This document shows positions 46,989 through 59,175 of a stretch of 64,000 bases of DNA, piece by piece (the first letter of the stretch is position 1; the number at the start of each line of letters is the position of its first letter). The stretch covers positions 5,704,001-5,768,000 of the forward strand of contig OZ316898.1 in the NCBI GenBank assembly GCA_973895155.1, in the 5' to 3' direction. The DNA comes from Marsupella aquatica. Its lineage: Eukaryota > Marchantiophyta. The translations under genes were made by a program, and so were the position numbers. The notes below the pieces were generated by a model, which was not told where the DNA came from, did no database searches, and saw only the letters and a list, made by a program, of their open reading frames with translations.

Positions 46989-48760
46989 TCACAGTGCCCT
47001 GGCTTGAGCCCCGTGAGTTGGTCTCCTCATCGCTCTCAATTGGAGTGGAGACCGTTCCGCTTCTCTCTTCTTCACCGGTGTACTCCTCCCGCTAGTGCTC
47101 CATTGCTTCCTCAACGCCGCCAAGGCTTGCCAAGCCTTGATATACCCCTCACCAATGGTGTCCTTCCACAAGGAAGTCTCCTCCCCGGATTGCAACTCCA
47201 ACAGTAAAACCTGTCCGGTGGCCATGGAAGTCACTGGTGTCACAGATCTGGGCGGCATCCCCGGGGTTCCCGTATTGACTTGGGCCTCCCTTAACGACTT
47301 ACGTACCTCCTTGAGCTTCTTCTCTAAGCTCTTATTCTTCCCTTGATTCTTCTTGGTTGCGTCCAACAGGGGATCGTACTTCTTACTTACTTCCGTCACC
47401 ACCATCTCAATGGCTTTGGAGACCAGGTCAGGGGAAAGCGTGGAGCTAGGTGGGCAGGGACTCTTCCGTTTCCCCAGACTCAAGGCCTCACTCCTCTTGG
47501 CACTAGTCTCAAAGATCCCCAGCTGACTCCGTAGTTCTGCAACCTGGCCTCTTAATCTCCTCACTTCTCCTGAGTTCTGCTTCTCTTTGGCCAATGCTTC
47601 TCTCAGCACTCCAACTTCCTCCGCTTCTTTGGCCTTGGTAGACAAGGCCCCCCTCAAGTGAGAAATCTCCACTTGAGCCGCATGGAGAAGCTTGGCCTTC
47701 TCTTGTATGGCCTCCTCCTTAGCTTGGATCACCTCCTTCATTGACGTGGCACCCTGTTGCAATGTTTCCACCCTTGTGTTGGCCTGCTTGAGTGCATCTC
47801 TCAATGTGTGGGCTAGCTTGAGCCCCTCATGGACCCCTTCACGAAAATCCCATAATTCCGCCAAGTATACCATTGGAATGTCGTAAGTAAGGGGCTCCTC
47901 TGGGTTCCCACCAGAGATTCAAGCCACTCCAACGTGTAATCCTCATCCTGGATGTCTTCCTCAACTTGACTGTCTCTCGTTCCTACTGACACTGCTAGCA
48001 CCTCCGTTAGTTTCCCCAAGATGGTAGTGGCAATGTTGCGGATCTCCATGGTAAGAGGTGGCCCAGCTTCTTCAGGTCCCGGGGAGGCAATCAATCCTTT
48101 TGCCCTAGCCAACAAAAATGATCCCATCAAATGCAAAGCTCCCCCCGGTTTCAGACTCTTGGGCTCAGCGGCCAATAGCTTTGTCAATCAGTAGTACCAC
48201 CATCCGTAAGCATGGGCTGGATATTTCCTAATATCCAGAGCAATTATGAAATGCTCCCCATTCACTACTCCGGATTGCACATTACCGAGGACCCGTTGAT
48301 GAACCTTGGCCATAAATCCCTTGTGTGCTGCATCCTTGACGGTCGAGAGATGAATGGCCATGGTGGAGGTGAGATTGTTCACCCAACAGGCCACCATTGT
48401 CAACGTGAGATCCTCAATTATGTTCCGAGGGCTGAATGAGAACTGTTGGTTCTCCAGAAACAAAAGCTAAGCTAATTTGGCATGAGGCACCAACCGCTGA
48501 ATACATGCAAAATAAATCCCCGCAATGTGCAATTCCATTCCAGCCTCTAGGTCCCAACTCTTCCCCGAAGGGATTCTAATCTCTACCCTCATGAAGTCGG
48601 TGAGCCCGGTGGCTTGGAACATAGCCTTGCAATCCTCCATCACCTTGGCAGAGGTCCTGGGGTAAATTCGACAAAAAACCTTCCTCATAACCGGTGCGGG
48701 ACTTGCTGCCGGTGCAGTGCTCATTGCTGCCATTCTTTCTTCTCTTTCCTCAAACCTCAA
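46989..48760 (-). pseudogene. Coding region of the 4-kb element (copy 2): unknown N-terminus, coiled coil and basic tail
   Basis: Minus-strand blocks in order run from 48760 (REERMAAMSTAPAASPAPVM), through TGLTDFMRVEIRIPSGKSWD and NVQSGVVNGEHFIIALDIRK, to LGKLTEVLAVSVGTRDSQVE. A long Glu/Lys/Ala coiled coil follows (47840-47480, with AKLLHAAQVEISHLRGALST), then GKRKSPCPPSSTLSPDLVSK and a second short coiled coil, ending at 46989. A TAG near 48466, where copy 1 has lysine, a TGA near 48188 and a frame change near 47905 break it. The ancestral product was probably about 600 residues. No enzyme motif is seen. A structural or nucleic-acid-binding element protein is the likeliest reading, by inference. 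Confidence 0.65.
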
Positions 48761-49247
48761 TTAGTATCGCAATGTACTCACGGTAAGCGGCCTTGTATCT
48801 ACAAATGCGAGCCACCCTGAACTCAGGCTGATCAAGCATTCATGCTCCTGAAAAAATCCCCAATCACCAAATCCCGTCACCACATTCAAATCCTGGCCCA
48901 AACGGCCCCCATATCACGATCAAGAACCCCCCTCAATTTCCCCAGAAGTCACTTAGTGCCGTCGCCGCTAATGTTTGGAAAACGTGAGCCCCCAAGCTCC
49001 CACAATCAACCATGAGAGAGCTTCAAAAATAATTGCAAGAGGTGGAGAGAGCTTTCGGAATTGGGGAAATTGCTTTCGGCAATGAGGGCAAAGTGCTTTC
49101 GGTAAAGGGAGGAGTCGCGCGCGGAGAAAGAAGAGAAGGGAGAAAAAAACAACCAATACACGGAAAGGAAAGGAAACTCCTTCCTTCCACTTTCCCATCA
49201 TTTTTTCCCTCTCGCCTCGCGCCTCGCGCCCCGGCTCACGGCCCTAT

Positions 49248-49552
49248 CCCGGGGTCCTCACTTCTTTTCTTCCGACCCATCACCCGCAAATAAGTATAGG
49301 GTTTTTTATTGGGTTTAGTGAAATACTTTTAAATTTCTGTTGAAGAACATTAGGGTTATTTTAATCCAATTTTGAGAATTATAAGAATCATACGGTTTTT
49401 TAAATCAAATATGGGAATATTCTTGGAATATTCTATTAAGTTAGGGGTTTAAAAATTACTAAAAAAAACTTTATTGACTTAACTTTTAGGGTGTTTATTC
49501 CCCCAAAACTTCGAGCGTGATATGGGACACCCCTTGGATTGAGGCCCCCGAG
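49248..49552. mobile_element. 305-bp hAT-type MITE, opposite orientation to the one in copy 1
   Basis: GGCCCTAT flanks it on both sides (49240-49247 and 49553-49560), and copy 1 of the host element has the uninterrupted CGGCCCTATGCA. The ends CCCGGGGTCCTCAC and, inverted, CTCGGGGGCCTC resemble the MITE at 24106. The interior shares GGAATATTCTTGGAATATTC and TTAGGGGTTTAAAAA with it in inverted orientation. Confidence 0.9.
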
Positions 49553-50691
49553 GGCCCTATGCAGGGCTCGTGCATGCCAACACGCGGCTGTCACCTTGCG
49601 CCTCGCTCGCCATGCCCCCCCTCACTACCGGCTTGCGGGAGCGCCTCACGCGCCCCGGCTCCTCCTCTTTTTGCCCCCCGGCTGCCTGCCTTATGTCGGG
49701 GGTTTAATTCCCCTTTCTTTTCTCCGCACGCTCGCTCCCCCCGGTTTCCCTCACGGCTGCTTCGCGCTATGCTGGTGGCTTGCGTCCCTATGCAGGGCTC
49801 GCCGCACCCGACCACTTTGTGCTGGGGAATTTAACCCCCCCTCCCGACAGCCTTCCTTAGTGCTCTGCAGACGCGCGCCTCCCTATGCAAGGGGGCTCGC
49901 CTCGCCCCGGCAGTCTCCCTTCATACTCACGGGGGCCTCTTTGGGTTATTTTACCCCCCTTTCCCCCTTTTTAACCCCTCTCTGCGCGCTGCCCTGCGCC
50001 TGCCTTGCGCCTCCCTGCGCCTCGTTCGCAGCCCGGCAGTCTCCCTTCGCCTGCCCTCGCGGTAGCACTTAGGCATTAAGCAAAAAAAACACCCCCCTTA
50101 TACACCCTCCTTGGTTACAAGGGGGTCCCCCCTAAAGTGGGCTTCGGCCTGCTTCCCTATGCAGGGGGCTCACCTCCCGGGCGCCATCGGGCCACCTCCT
50201 CCTTACCACTCGCGGTAGTACTTCTTCGCGCACTGCCTTCGGCCCAAAAAATTAAAAAAACTCCCCCGTAACCTAGTTGTTTACAAAGGATTTCTTTTTG
50301 TTTTGTTTATACCCCCTTTACCCTAAAACTTAAAGTTCCTCTGCTTAGACCTTGCTATTGGGGTCTCAAAAATAGTCCAAGGTAAACGGTAAATCCTACC
50401 ATTGCACGTTAGGTCGCCGTAAACCTTAGAACTATTATGAGAGAAAAACAAGTAAAGTCCTCCGTGGCATTTCCAACTTATAATGACGGAATTAACTCAA
50501 AAAATAAAAAAACTGCTTATTTACAATTGTTATTTACATGGCACAACCCCGGTAAACAGTTATCGAGGATTTTCAGTGATGGGAACCCCGTCACAGTTGA
50601 CTACTTTGTATGGTGTTCACATGTGCATGGTGTCTCAGGATAAGGATTATCCCCAACGGGATAGATTAACTGCAGTGACAAAAAAACTCTA

Positions 50692-50833
50692 GACCTAAAA
50701 CTAACTAGACTCCATGGTTACCTTAACCATAGTTACCGTATAGGATAACTCGGACGGAGACTATACAAAGAGATGCACCCATTCATTCTATAGAGAGGAA
50801 TCTCATTATCATTTCCCGCATCATTCCTCAACA
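50692..50833. repeat. Left LTR (about 142 bp) of a short-LTR element
   Basis: From CTAACTAGACTCCATGG to CATTCCTCAACA it matches 54188-54321 nearly perfectly. Its first ten bases have diverged from the TGTTATACCC start of the right copy. Confidence 0.9.
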
Positions 50834-52029
50834 CGTTATCACCACGACTCTATACTAGTTGAGCTTGATCATGAATTTTTTTTAGGAATTTCCCTATGGC
50901 TATGATGAATGAATGTTCTCTTAAGGATTTCCAAGTTATGGAGGAGAATTGAATTGGGAGTGAGAAGGCTAGTAGTTTGAACCACCAAGAGAACATGAGT
51001 CACGTTGAAGCAACGACAGGATGTAGCATTATGGTCGCGCCGAGAGCAAGCTTATGAAGGCTGTGATATGATCAAAAGAAATTTTGTTTTGAAGGGTGAT
51101 TCTGAAGATCGTGTGGGAAAGCAGTATTCAAGGCAATGATTTGAGTCAAGTGGAAAGCTATGGCTGAGGCAAGAGAGATCGAGTTCAGCCGCGCTACTTC
51201 CTTCTACCCAACCAGGCCAGATCAACCTAAATCATTCGAGGCGATGAGTTGACAACCTTAACAAGAGGCAGAAAGAGAAGAGCAGAGACCGGATTTCACA
51301 ATGTTTTCACAATTTTCTTTCCCTGAATTTCATAATGTTTCTCAACTGCTGACAGTTTCTTGTTGGTCGATCTGCGAGCCATAAAGGATGAAAGGAAATG
51401 CCCATTACACACGATCAAGTGAAGTATAGGCATTACAAGAGGCCAAACATGGATGTTGAATTGGTCGTTTGCTGATTCAATGAAGATTCCAATAAGAGCC
51501 ATTTGATACAGTCGTATCAAATTGGAGAAGATAGAAGCAAATGTCATGGAGGAAGAACATCTTGGCTTTGGTTGTGAACGTACGGGAGATGGCATCCAGC
51601 GAAAGAAACGAATCATCATTGTGGGGTCTAGATCTGATAGCATTTTCTGAATCCTAAATATGGAATGTTGTGCTTGTCCAAGAATGAGCCTGAGAAGCTG
51701 ATCGCAATCAAAGAATGAGCCAAAGCGACAAGTGAGATTTCAAGAGACACACATGAATGACTTAAACATGCAATATTCGATCTCAAAATCCTCGAGAAAA
51801 ACTCGAACACCAGATAAGTGCAACCCTCATTAAATGCACAGTATAGTAAAGAGTTTCTGAAATACAAATGCTTGGGCGCACTTATCCAAAGACAAGAGAA
51901 TCCCATGTGTTTCAGTGCAAAATCTTCATTTTTGAAAAACTATCCATATATGCACATATTAACAAAGAAAATCTTGTTGACAACGGATGTTTTGCACTTA
52001 TGGATAAACAAATGAAATGGAAAATGATA

Positions 52030-52600
52030 AGTGCACATTGCAAATTTACACAGCAATTTACACAGTTTACACATGTAAACACATCAACTGGTTTAGGGAA
52101 ATTACATGTTACTTGTTGAATTTGCATACATTAACATGCCTTACATGTGCAACACATGCTTTACATGCATTTGACATATTTACATGTCATACCACCCTTA
52201 CTTGACTTTGCACATTGGAAATAATGGTTTTATACCAAATACCTCTACTTTCCATTTACAAAGTGGTTATTACACCCATTTCAATCACAAAATGGTTTTT
52301 ACACCATTTACACCCTAGTTTACACCTAATAATACCATCCTAGATTATACCTCATGACACCAGTTTACACTGGTGTATGTCTTACCATTGTATAATCCCA
52401 TGCTTTACATTGAGTTTATACTTGTTTACACTGGTTACACCAGATTACACTTGCTTATAGCATTTACACTGGTTTACAAAAATTTACACCATCAGGGGGA
52501 GTAAACTTTGGTCCATACACTTTTTGTGTATAAATTGACCATTTACAACTTTTACACCAATTGACATGGGTTTACACCCATTTACACCCTACATTAGGGC
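52030..52600. repeat. TTTACAC-rich tract inside the LTR element
   Basis: Variants of TTTACACC, TTTACATG and TTTACACTGG recur dozens of times on the plus strand without a fixed period. The tract is strongly strand-asymmetric and non-coding. Confidence 0.75.
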
Positions 52601-54179
52601 AATATCTTACTTAAGGGTCTTATCCTCATGGCCTTTACACCATAAACAACTCAAACGAGAGCTTTTATAGCCATTGTTCGGTGGGATGATAGTTTTTAAG
52701 TATGGAACTAATACCATACCTTTAACCATGCTCTATGACCTAGTTTTTGAGGTACTTTGGTAAGGTATAGATTTTCTGAGATCCAGTGATCGATGGCAGA
52801 TATGTTTCTCACGAAAGATCCAGAATAATCTAAGGTATAGTACTTCAGGTTAGTTCCATGACCTTAGTTTCCAGCCATATCCAAAAGCGGATAATCAATA
52901 ACCCTTTAGGGGTTTAACTGCGAATATTTAGAAACCCGAAGTAAACTCAAATCAGAATGAGTAATGAGGGGTTAATATGGGCAAACCCCATAACTTTGTC
53001 CGGTCCAACTTAATTCTAGCTTTCAACTATAATATATGCATAAAATGCATATTTAGGGGGAGAAAGTTTATTTTCTCAAACCCCAATCACACTTGATTTA
53101 CCCACTACGAGTACATTTTGGTACTTGGTCATTAAATGGGATCTTTTGACTACCACTAGCTCTAAACTATTTTTATGCGGAGCTGTTTGACGTTTATGAA
53201 TATCACTTTACCTCCGCAAGATAGCGAATCATTTTGAGCTAGCATTTTTCTGTGCTATGACACACATGGACGTTCGACTAAATGTTTGGACTCCACAGGG
53301 TTATTTGTGAAGTTATATTGACTTGACACTTTTTGTCAAAATATGAGAACTGCAGACGTGCAGGGTAGACATGCCATATTATACACACACCCGCTGGTGT
53401 TGTGAATGCACACCCTTTGGTGCTGCAAATTATTTTTCATATAAAAACTATTTGATACTACATGTTTTTGAAATCTAAGATTGAGAGATTTCTTTGTGTG
53501 TCGACTACACACGCTTGCGAATTGTGCATTTTGCACAAGAACCCTCTATTTAAGAATCTAATTAGGAGTCCTTGAACTCTAAGGGAGAGTTTCGATATTT
53601 GAGTTTTACGAGAATAATATATTCCTCGAAACCTTGGTTTGAGGGGGAGATCATATTTTTTGGACTTTTTACATCCCATACTTTACGCACTCAGTTGCAC
53701 GAGATGACATTATTTATTATTATACTTTACACTTTGCGCAGATGAACCACGGACAAGTGATTTTATGATAATAACTTAATTACTAATCATTTTTTCATAT
53801 ATGTTTTAATTTGTATTCGATGCGAGGATGTATGTGCGGATGTATGCGCGATGGTGAGCGATTTGGAGACATGTCGCGTAGTTGTTGAGTCGTTGAGCAT
53901 ACGACAACTTGTGCATTTTGACGGAGTGGAGTTGTTACTGTTAACTCCACATACCACCGGATTCACTTGAGGACCGACAGGGCTGTACTCTTTTTCCTTT
54001 AGAGCCGAGATATTTTTTTCTTCTCTGTTACCCTGAAAGAGTTTTTTTAGAGCTGTTAAAGGTTTTAACGAGGCAGTACCTTCCTCATTTGTACTCAAAT
54101 CATGCCATGTTTATAAGCATGATAATCTAGTTAGAAAACTTTTTGTCTACATAGTTATCACTATATAGCCAAGGGGGAG

Positions 54180-54321
54180 TGTTATACCCTAACTAGACTC
54201 CATGGTTACCTTAACCATAGTTACCGTATAGGATAACTCGGACGGAGACTATACAAAGAGATGCACCCATTCATTCTATAGAGAGGAATCTCATTATCAT
54301 TTCCCGCATCATTCCTCAACA
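54180..54321. repeat. Right LTR of the short-LTR element
   Basis: It begins TGTTATACCCTAACTAGAC and ends CATTCCTCAACA. Its near identity with the left LTR indicates fairly recent insertion. Confidence 0.9.
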
Positions 54322-56084
54322 TAATAGTAATTAAGGGACAACCCATTAAAGCACATATTCACAAAGGATTCCTTTCATTCAAAGCATATTACTTGGTACT
54401 GAGCTCTTTCTCTTTACCCTCAGGATAGAAGTTTTCCTTTAGCATGGATATCAACAAAAAATGGCATTGCATGCACAAGAGGAATCAGGACTACATGCAC
54501 CAAAATAAAACAGGGTTTTCCTGCTTGTAAGCCAGTTATGCGGCTTGCTCTCTATATATATTACACTGCAGACTAACAAAAGAATCCAGGAGCATCCTAA
54601 AGACAGGAGACCAGTAAAAGGGAGAAAAGAAGAGAAAAATCCTTGGAAGACCAAAGAGTCAAAAAGCTTGGTCTTGAACATTTTCTTTTTAGAAACTAAA
54701 ATGCATGTGATGCGTTCCCCCCTCTCCAAGTCAAAGTAAACACTTTTATAGTCCTATGAGAGGCTGGGGAGGAGCCTTTATTTATATTTGGAGGAGATTG
54801 TAAGTCAGCGACTTATCTCCTTGTGAAGGGGGTATTTGCTCTCCAGCTTGCAGACACCTTTATAATTATTGACTGTTAGATTTTCCCTGATTTTATATGA
54901 ACTGTTAGCTGTCGTCAGTAGACCCCATTATCTAGGGAGGTGTTTTGCAATTTTCCTCCCAGAATTGGCATTTTTTTTCCTTTTCAAGACTACTCCAGTT
55001 AATGACGTATGCATTTGGCAAAATTTTGCCCACATTAGAAAGATGGTTGTCGAACCAAAAGGATGATCCTAAGGTTCAATAACCTTCTTTCTAATTCATC
55101 CTTAGTACTAGATAGTTGATGCTACCAAACTTTGAGAAGGATGTACAATTTCATAGATAGAAAATAATGTCCATAACAAGGCATACTGAAAACATGTTTT
55201 TCTGGAATCTCAGAAAGCAGGTTGAATTGGCCCTTGCTGCTTGGGGTCAGATGACAGGGCAAAAGTGTTTTTCCTCAGTGTTAAATAAAAGGGTTTTGGG
55301 CTTGAGTGGAGCTGTCACACTGTGGCTCAGTTGCAAGAGTTAAGCAAAGTTCCGCTGGAAAATATGTACACAAGTATACAAATTGCAAATATTAAGGGTG
55401 GCTTCACTAGACATGGAGGCAATTGCCATTTTTTGTACCAAACCAAATTACAATGGGCACTTAGTCTTCTGAAAAAAGACTCTAGAATATTTTTTCAAAA
55501 TGAAGTTCAATAAATGCAAATACTTTGAATCAAGAAGCTAAAGTTGGCAAGTGTTGGGACATGCCTTAAATCCCTAATTCTAGACATGATAAGCATTCCA
55601 CATGAGCATTTTGTCGGGCCCACTACTTGCCATGTAGGATTGGTCAGCACCATACTTGGATGGCCCCCCAGTTCTTGTAAAGTTAACTGCAGTGGCATTC
55701 ATAAAACAACACTTTTGTACTCAAATAGTACTGTTGGTTTGTACACATTTTTGGGGTCCAAAAGGGTCCATTGGGGCTGCAAGGTTCACTGGAGTGATCC
55801 ACCCAAGCATCATGTTACATCTCACTCCCGAAAATTAAAAAACCCTAGGGGCCACTCCATCAAGTAGAATGCAACAGTGTGTTGTCCTCCACTGGATTTC
55901 GTTACAAATTCACGCAAAGTGGGCCATTGGAGTTCAAAGCCCAATAAACTGGGCCCTTAAAAATCTGGACTGGACCACATAATTTCCACCTGGCAGAAGT
56001 CCATTTGTCAAATCCGGGGACCTCACATGATAGATTCCAACCGAAATTAATTTGTTGTAAAGGCTGCCAAGGATATCCCGTCTC
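54322..56084. other. No gene seen
   Basis: Frames up to about 115 codons occur, but none shows family similarity, splice context or sustained codon bias. Confidence 0.35.
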
Positions 56085-56620
56085 TTGACAATCATCTTCC
56101 ACAGTTGGCTGTACTGTGGTAATGTCTTCTGTACTGTAGTCTGGAACTCGAACGGTTGGACAATCACGCCAAGTATAGGGAGCACTTTGGCTGCATATGC
56201 TTCTTCCTAGGCTTTGGTACTCGTACAATTTTGCGACAATTGGCCTTGGCAATTATGGCTCACTCTTCACTACAGTACAGTTGTAAAGTATTGTAAAGTA
56301 GCAGTTCATTCCCTGTACTGTCCAAACCATGTTCCATAGAATGGATGTGCTGTGGTAAGGTCTGTTATTATAGCATTACTGCAGTCAGGAGCTTAAATGG
56401 TTGGACAAATTCAGCCAAATATAGAGGACCCCTTTGGCTGCATTTCCTTCTGCCACGTACGATCATGCCTAAAGACGATTGATTGCCCTTTGCCAGTTCT
56501 GGTTGTATTCATTCTAGTATCCACTAAACCCTAAACCCACCCAAGTCTCGAAGGGTTGGACAAGTCCCTCCAAACATTGCATTTTTTGTGCCCAGGCTGG
56601 GGCTTGGCCACATTTGGCCA
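56085..56620. repeat. Degenerate tandem repeat (GGTTGGACAA family)
   Basis: The ordered words CTGTGGTAA, AACGGTTGGACAA, AATATAG(G)GAG and CTTTGGCTGCAT occur around 56110-56210 and again around 56350-56450. A third partial unit (AAGGGTTGGACAAG) lies near 56550. Many TACTGTA and TACAGTA words surround them. Confidence 0.6.
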
Positions 56621-58118
56621 CCCCTTTCAGTCTTGACTATGGTACAGTATTACAGTACTCCATTCCAACAGACTCCATAAACAACAGTGGGCATGAGCAT
56701 CCAATATTAAATTTCATCCACACCAAAAAATGCAGAGAATATTCTATGCACTGGCCAATCCCTTCAAAATATCTATGTACGGTAAAGTAGTTACTGTAGT
56801 GAACCGCGGAACGTCAGAGATAATATTGGGCATTCACATCAAAATATCAGTACCCAATATCCAACAACCTAGACCAGAGCAGCCGACTGGTGGGTTCCAC
56901 GTGTCCCCACCAGGGAAGTTAGCGAAAGGCCTCATCAGTATCCTTGAGATGGACGCCTCAAAATAAGTCCCACCTAGATAAGGAAGAAAAGTGAGGATAG
57001 ACACAACGGTTTGACAAGGTGCTTGGATGTACTCATGAAACCCAATAGACAAGATGGATGCCTCAGAATAAGTAACACCCCTAAAGGCTAAAGAAAAACA
57101 AGGATTGACACCAAAGTTTAATGAGTTGCTTGCATGGAGTCACACTAACTCCTACAGACACAAATCACATAAACTTGCACTCCATAACAGTATTTACAGT
57201 GTTCTAGAGTACTTTGCTTCTGCTTGTTACATCATGGTTTGAGGCATGCACGACTGCTAGCCTCAGTTAGAAAGATGTCAGGTTGCTACATTTTGGTGCA
57301 CCATGGCAGTGTTGTAAGTGACCCAGGTCTGTAGTTGGGGTGCATTTAGAGAAACTTTAATGTCCCCAGAAACTGAAGCTAGGATGGACCACCATGTTGG
57401 ACATAGAGCTTATGTGTACCATATCTTGGTGGTCTGTGGAAGTTTGAGGCCCATAACTTGATTATTATGAGTCCATAACTAATTTTCAGTTTTGCACCTC
57501 AAGGCAATTAGAGAAGGTGGAGACATAATAAAATACAAACCCAAATATTTCATACTAACACAATGGAATTCAAAATAAAGAGATGTACTCTCCTCAATTT
57601 ATGGTCAAGTGATTGAAGTGTAGCCTACCTACTCCTCTAGCATTTCCCAACAACGAAAAAATAACTATATATATGAATATCAAGCTACTCCAAAACTCAA
57701 AAATTTGGTCTGTGGGGGTTTTAAAAACCAACCTTGTGGTCCATGAGGGGCTTCAATTGAAACTCACTAGAAAGAATATCACCAAATAAGGAAATACAAT
57801 TTTGAAAGAAGCGCTTTTTACCGTTCCCAGCGAGCCAACTACAGCCACAATTATTCACTACAGTAGATTCCATGTCTGACTATGAATCGCGTGATCTCAA
57901 CTCACTGCTCAACGCAGTCGAGGCATATCCACTAGCACCTGGCATCGGCACTCCTGGCCCCAAGACATGACTCAGCACTCTTGAGGGAGCCACAAGCCCT
58001 GGTCCCCGCGGCCAACCCGCCCTTCCCGCCCGGCCAATGCGCCGCCTGCGCTGCTACCATGCCGGCCCTGCGATTCACGATATCGTGGATTCTCCGCCTG
58101 TGGACCAGGAAACCTTGG
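56621..58118. other. No gene seen
   Basis: AT-rich sequence gives way to a short GC-rich stretch (57940-58060) in which frames on both strands are open by composition only. Confidence 0.35.
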
Positions 58119-58160
58119 TGGCCCACATTCCTTAGCATGGTACGATCTTTTGGGATGGCA
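58119..58160 (+). repeat. TGGCCCACATTCCTTAGCATGG repeat, first of three
   Basis: The ~35-base word beginning TGGCCCACATTCCTTAGC recurs at 58903 and 60056 in the same orientation. In the first two it is preceded by AAACCTT(G/T)G, and all three continue TATGG or CATGGTACGAT-like. Together the copies bracket two segments of 0.8 and 1.15 kb. Confidence 0.8.
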
Positions 58161-58319
58161 ATACAATAGCTGGTGAGTCAGTTCATCTCAAGCTCATCTG
58201 ACTTGACAGGCAAAGATTCGTGTCCCTATTAGGGTAATTTTTAAGGTTCCCCAGCCTAATTTTTTAAGGGCTTTACTTTTTCTACGGACTGGCGATTGTA
58301 CATGGAAAAGATGCTTAAA

Positions 58320-58495
58320 ATATTTCTTATCATTATTTTACTGACCCTTCATTTTCCTGACACTTCAGATCTCTCTAGATTTAAAGGTGATCGTTAGATC
58401 TTGGCTAATGGGGCCTATGAAAATGGCAAAAGCTTTTTGGGGAGGTAGCATTTGGCAAATTTTATCCTCTAAAAAAAAGGCTGGTTCCTCCTCGT
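58320..58495 (+). repeat. Dispersed repeat family, copy C
   Basis: CTCTCTAGATTTAAAGGTGA, CGTTAGATCTTGGCTAATGG and GGGAGGTAGCATTTGGCAAA correspond in order to the reverse complement of the copy at 33.7 kb. Confidence 0.6.
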
Positions 58496-58554
58496 GTACC
58501 TGTTAGGGTAATTGTTAAGGTTTTTCCGTTTTGGGTAGAGGGGGGGGGGGCGAG

Positions 58555-58850
58555 AGAAATCTCACCTTGCGTGAAAGAGAAGATGCTGGGAATGTAATAA
58601 AGTATACTATCTAGTTTTTAAAAGTTATTTTTTAGCGGTGAGGTCCGTAATTTAATGATAGTTTGATGTCCCTAAATTTCAGGATATTAGATTCTGGTTA
58701 CGGAGTCTCGAGCTAGGTGGGAGAGTGGGCTAATGTACGACAAACAAATCTAGCTATTTCTGACTAAAAGTGGCGGATACTTTTCAGATAGAGGTGGAAT
58801 TAGCGAGTTTTAGCCAATAGAAGAGACACTGTTCGATGCCTCCCTTTCAA
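58555..58850 (+). repeat. Dispersed repeat family, copy D
   Basis: AATCTCACCTTGCGTGAAAG and GAGAAGATGCTGGGAA are followed further on by CAGATAGAGGTGGAATTAGC and TTTTAGCCAATAG, in the order of the other copies. CTGTTAGGGTAATTGTTAAG lies just before it and CTATTAGGGTAATTTTTAAG before copy C. Confidence 0.5.
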
Positions 58851-58902
58851 AATCCCAGAAACTAGTATTATATCATTTTTTTAGAACATTGCTAAACCTT
58901 TG

Positions 58903-58940
58903 TGGCCCACATTCCCTTAGTATGGTTCGATATCATGACA
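58903..58940 (+). repeat. TGGCCCACATTCC repeat, second of three
   Basis: This copy reads TGGCCCACATTCCCTTAGTA, with one inserted C relative to the first copy. Confidence 0.75.
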
Positions 58941-59175
58941 TGGACGGGAGACATATCATTGCATACAGTTATTATTCCTGTTTTGACACGAAAGGCCAAA
59001 GTTCTGGTCTCCCGGTTTGGCGTATCTGTCCTATCTGTCTTTTGGTGTTACATATACTCAACGAATCAGATGTGGAAAATCACATTGCAATTAATAATAT
59101 TATATTTATCATGCACAGGACTACAGGAGCCCGGTTTGAGCTGTCGGACAACTTGTCGTGTTGTCGGACACGATA

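Larger units (their letters stand above)
45835..50595 (-). mobile_element. 4-kb element, copy 2: TG...CA ends, 5-bp target duplication, longer coding region
   Basis: It aligns with copy 1 from TGTCACTTGCC to CCCCGTCACA. Flanks are GTCGA (45830-45834) and GTTGA (50596-50600), a five-base duplication with one transition. It keeps the ~700-base segment that copy 1 lost and carries its own MITE at 49248-49552; without that it would be about 4.45 kb. The ends are not direct repeats of each other. On the minus strand a GC-rich leader (50240-49560) precedes the coding region. Confidence 0.8.
50692..54321 (+). mobile_element. Non-autonomous short-LTR retrotransposon, probably Copia-like
   Basis: Two 142-base LTRs bracket 3.3 kb. 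The right LTR begins TG (54180) and ends CA (54321), and is preceded by the polypurine tract AAGGGGGAG (54171-54179), a Copia-like arrangement. After the left LTR, TATCACCACGACTC occupies the primer-binding position. The interior has no gag or pol frame. It holds AT-rich text, a long TTTACAC-rich tract and several GGGGGAG words. It needs enzymes from another element. No target duplication can be read because the left edge is altered. Confidence 0.8.
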
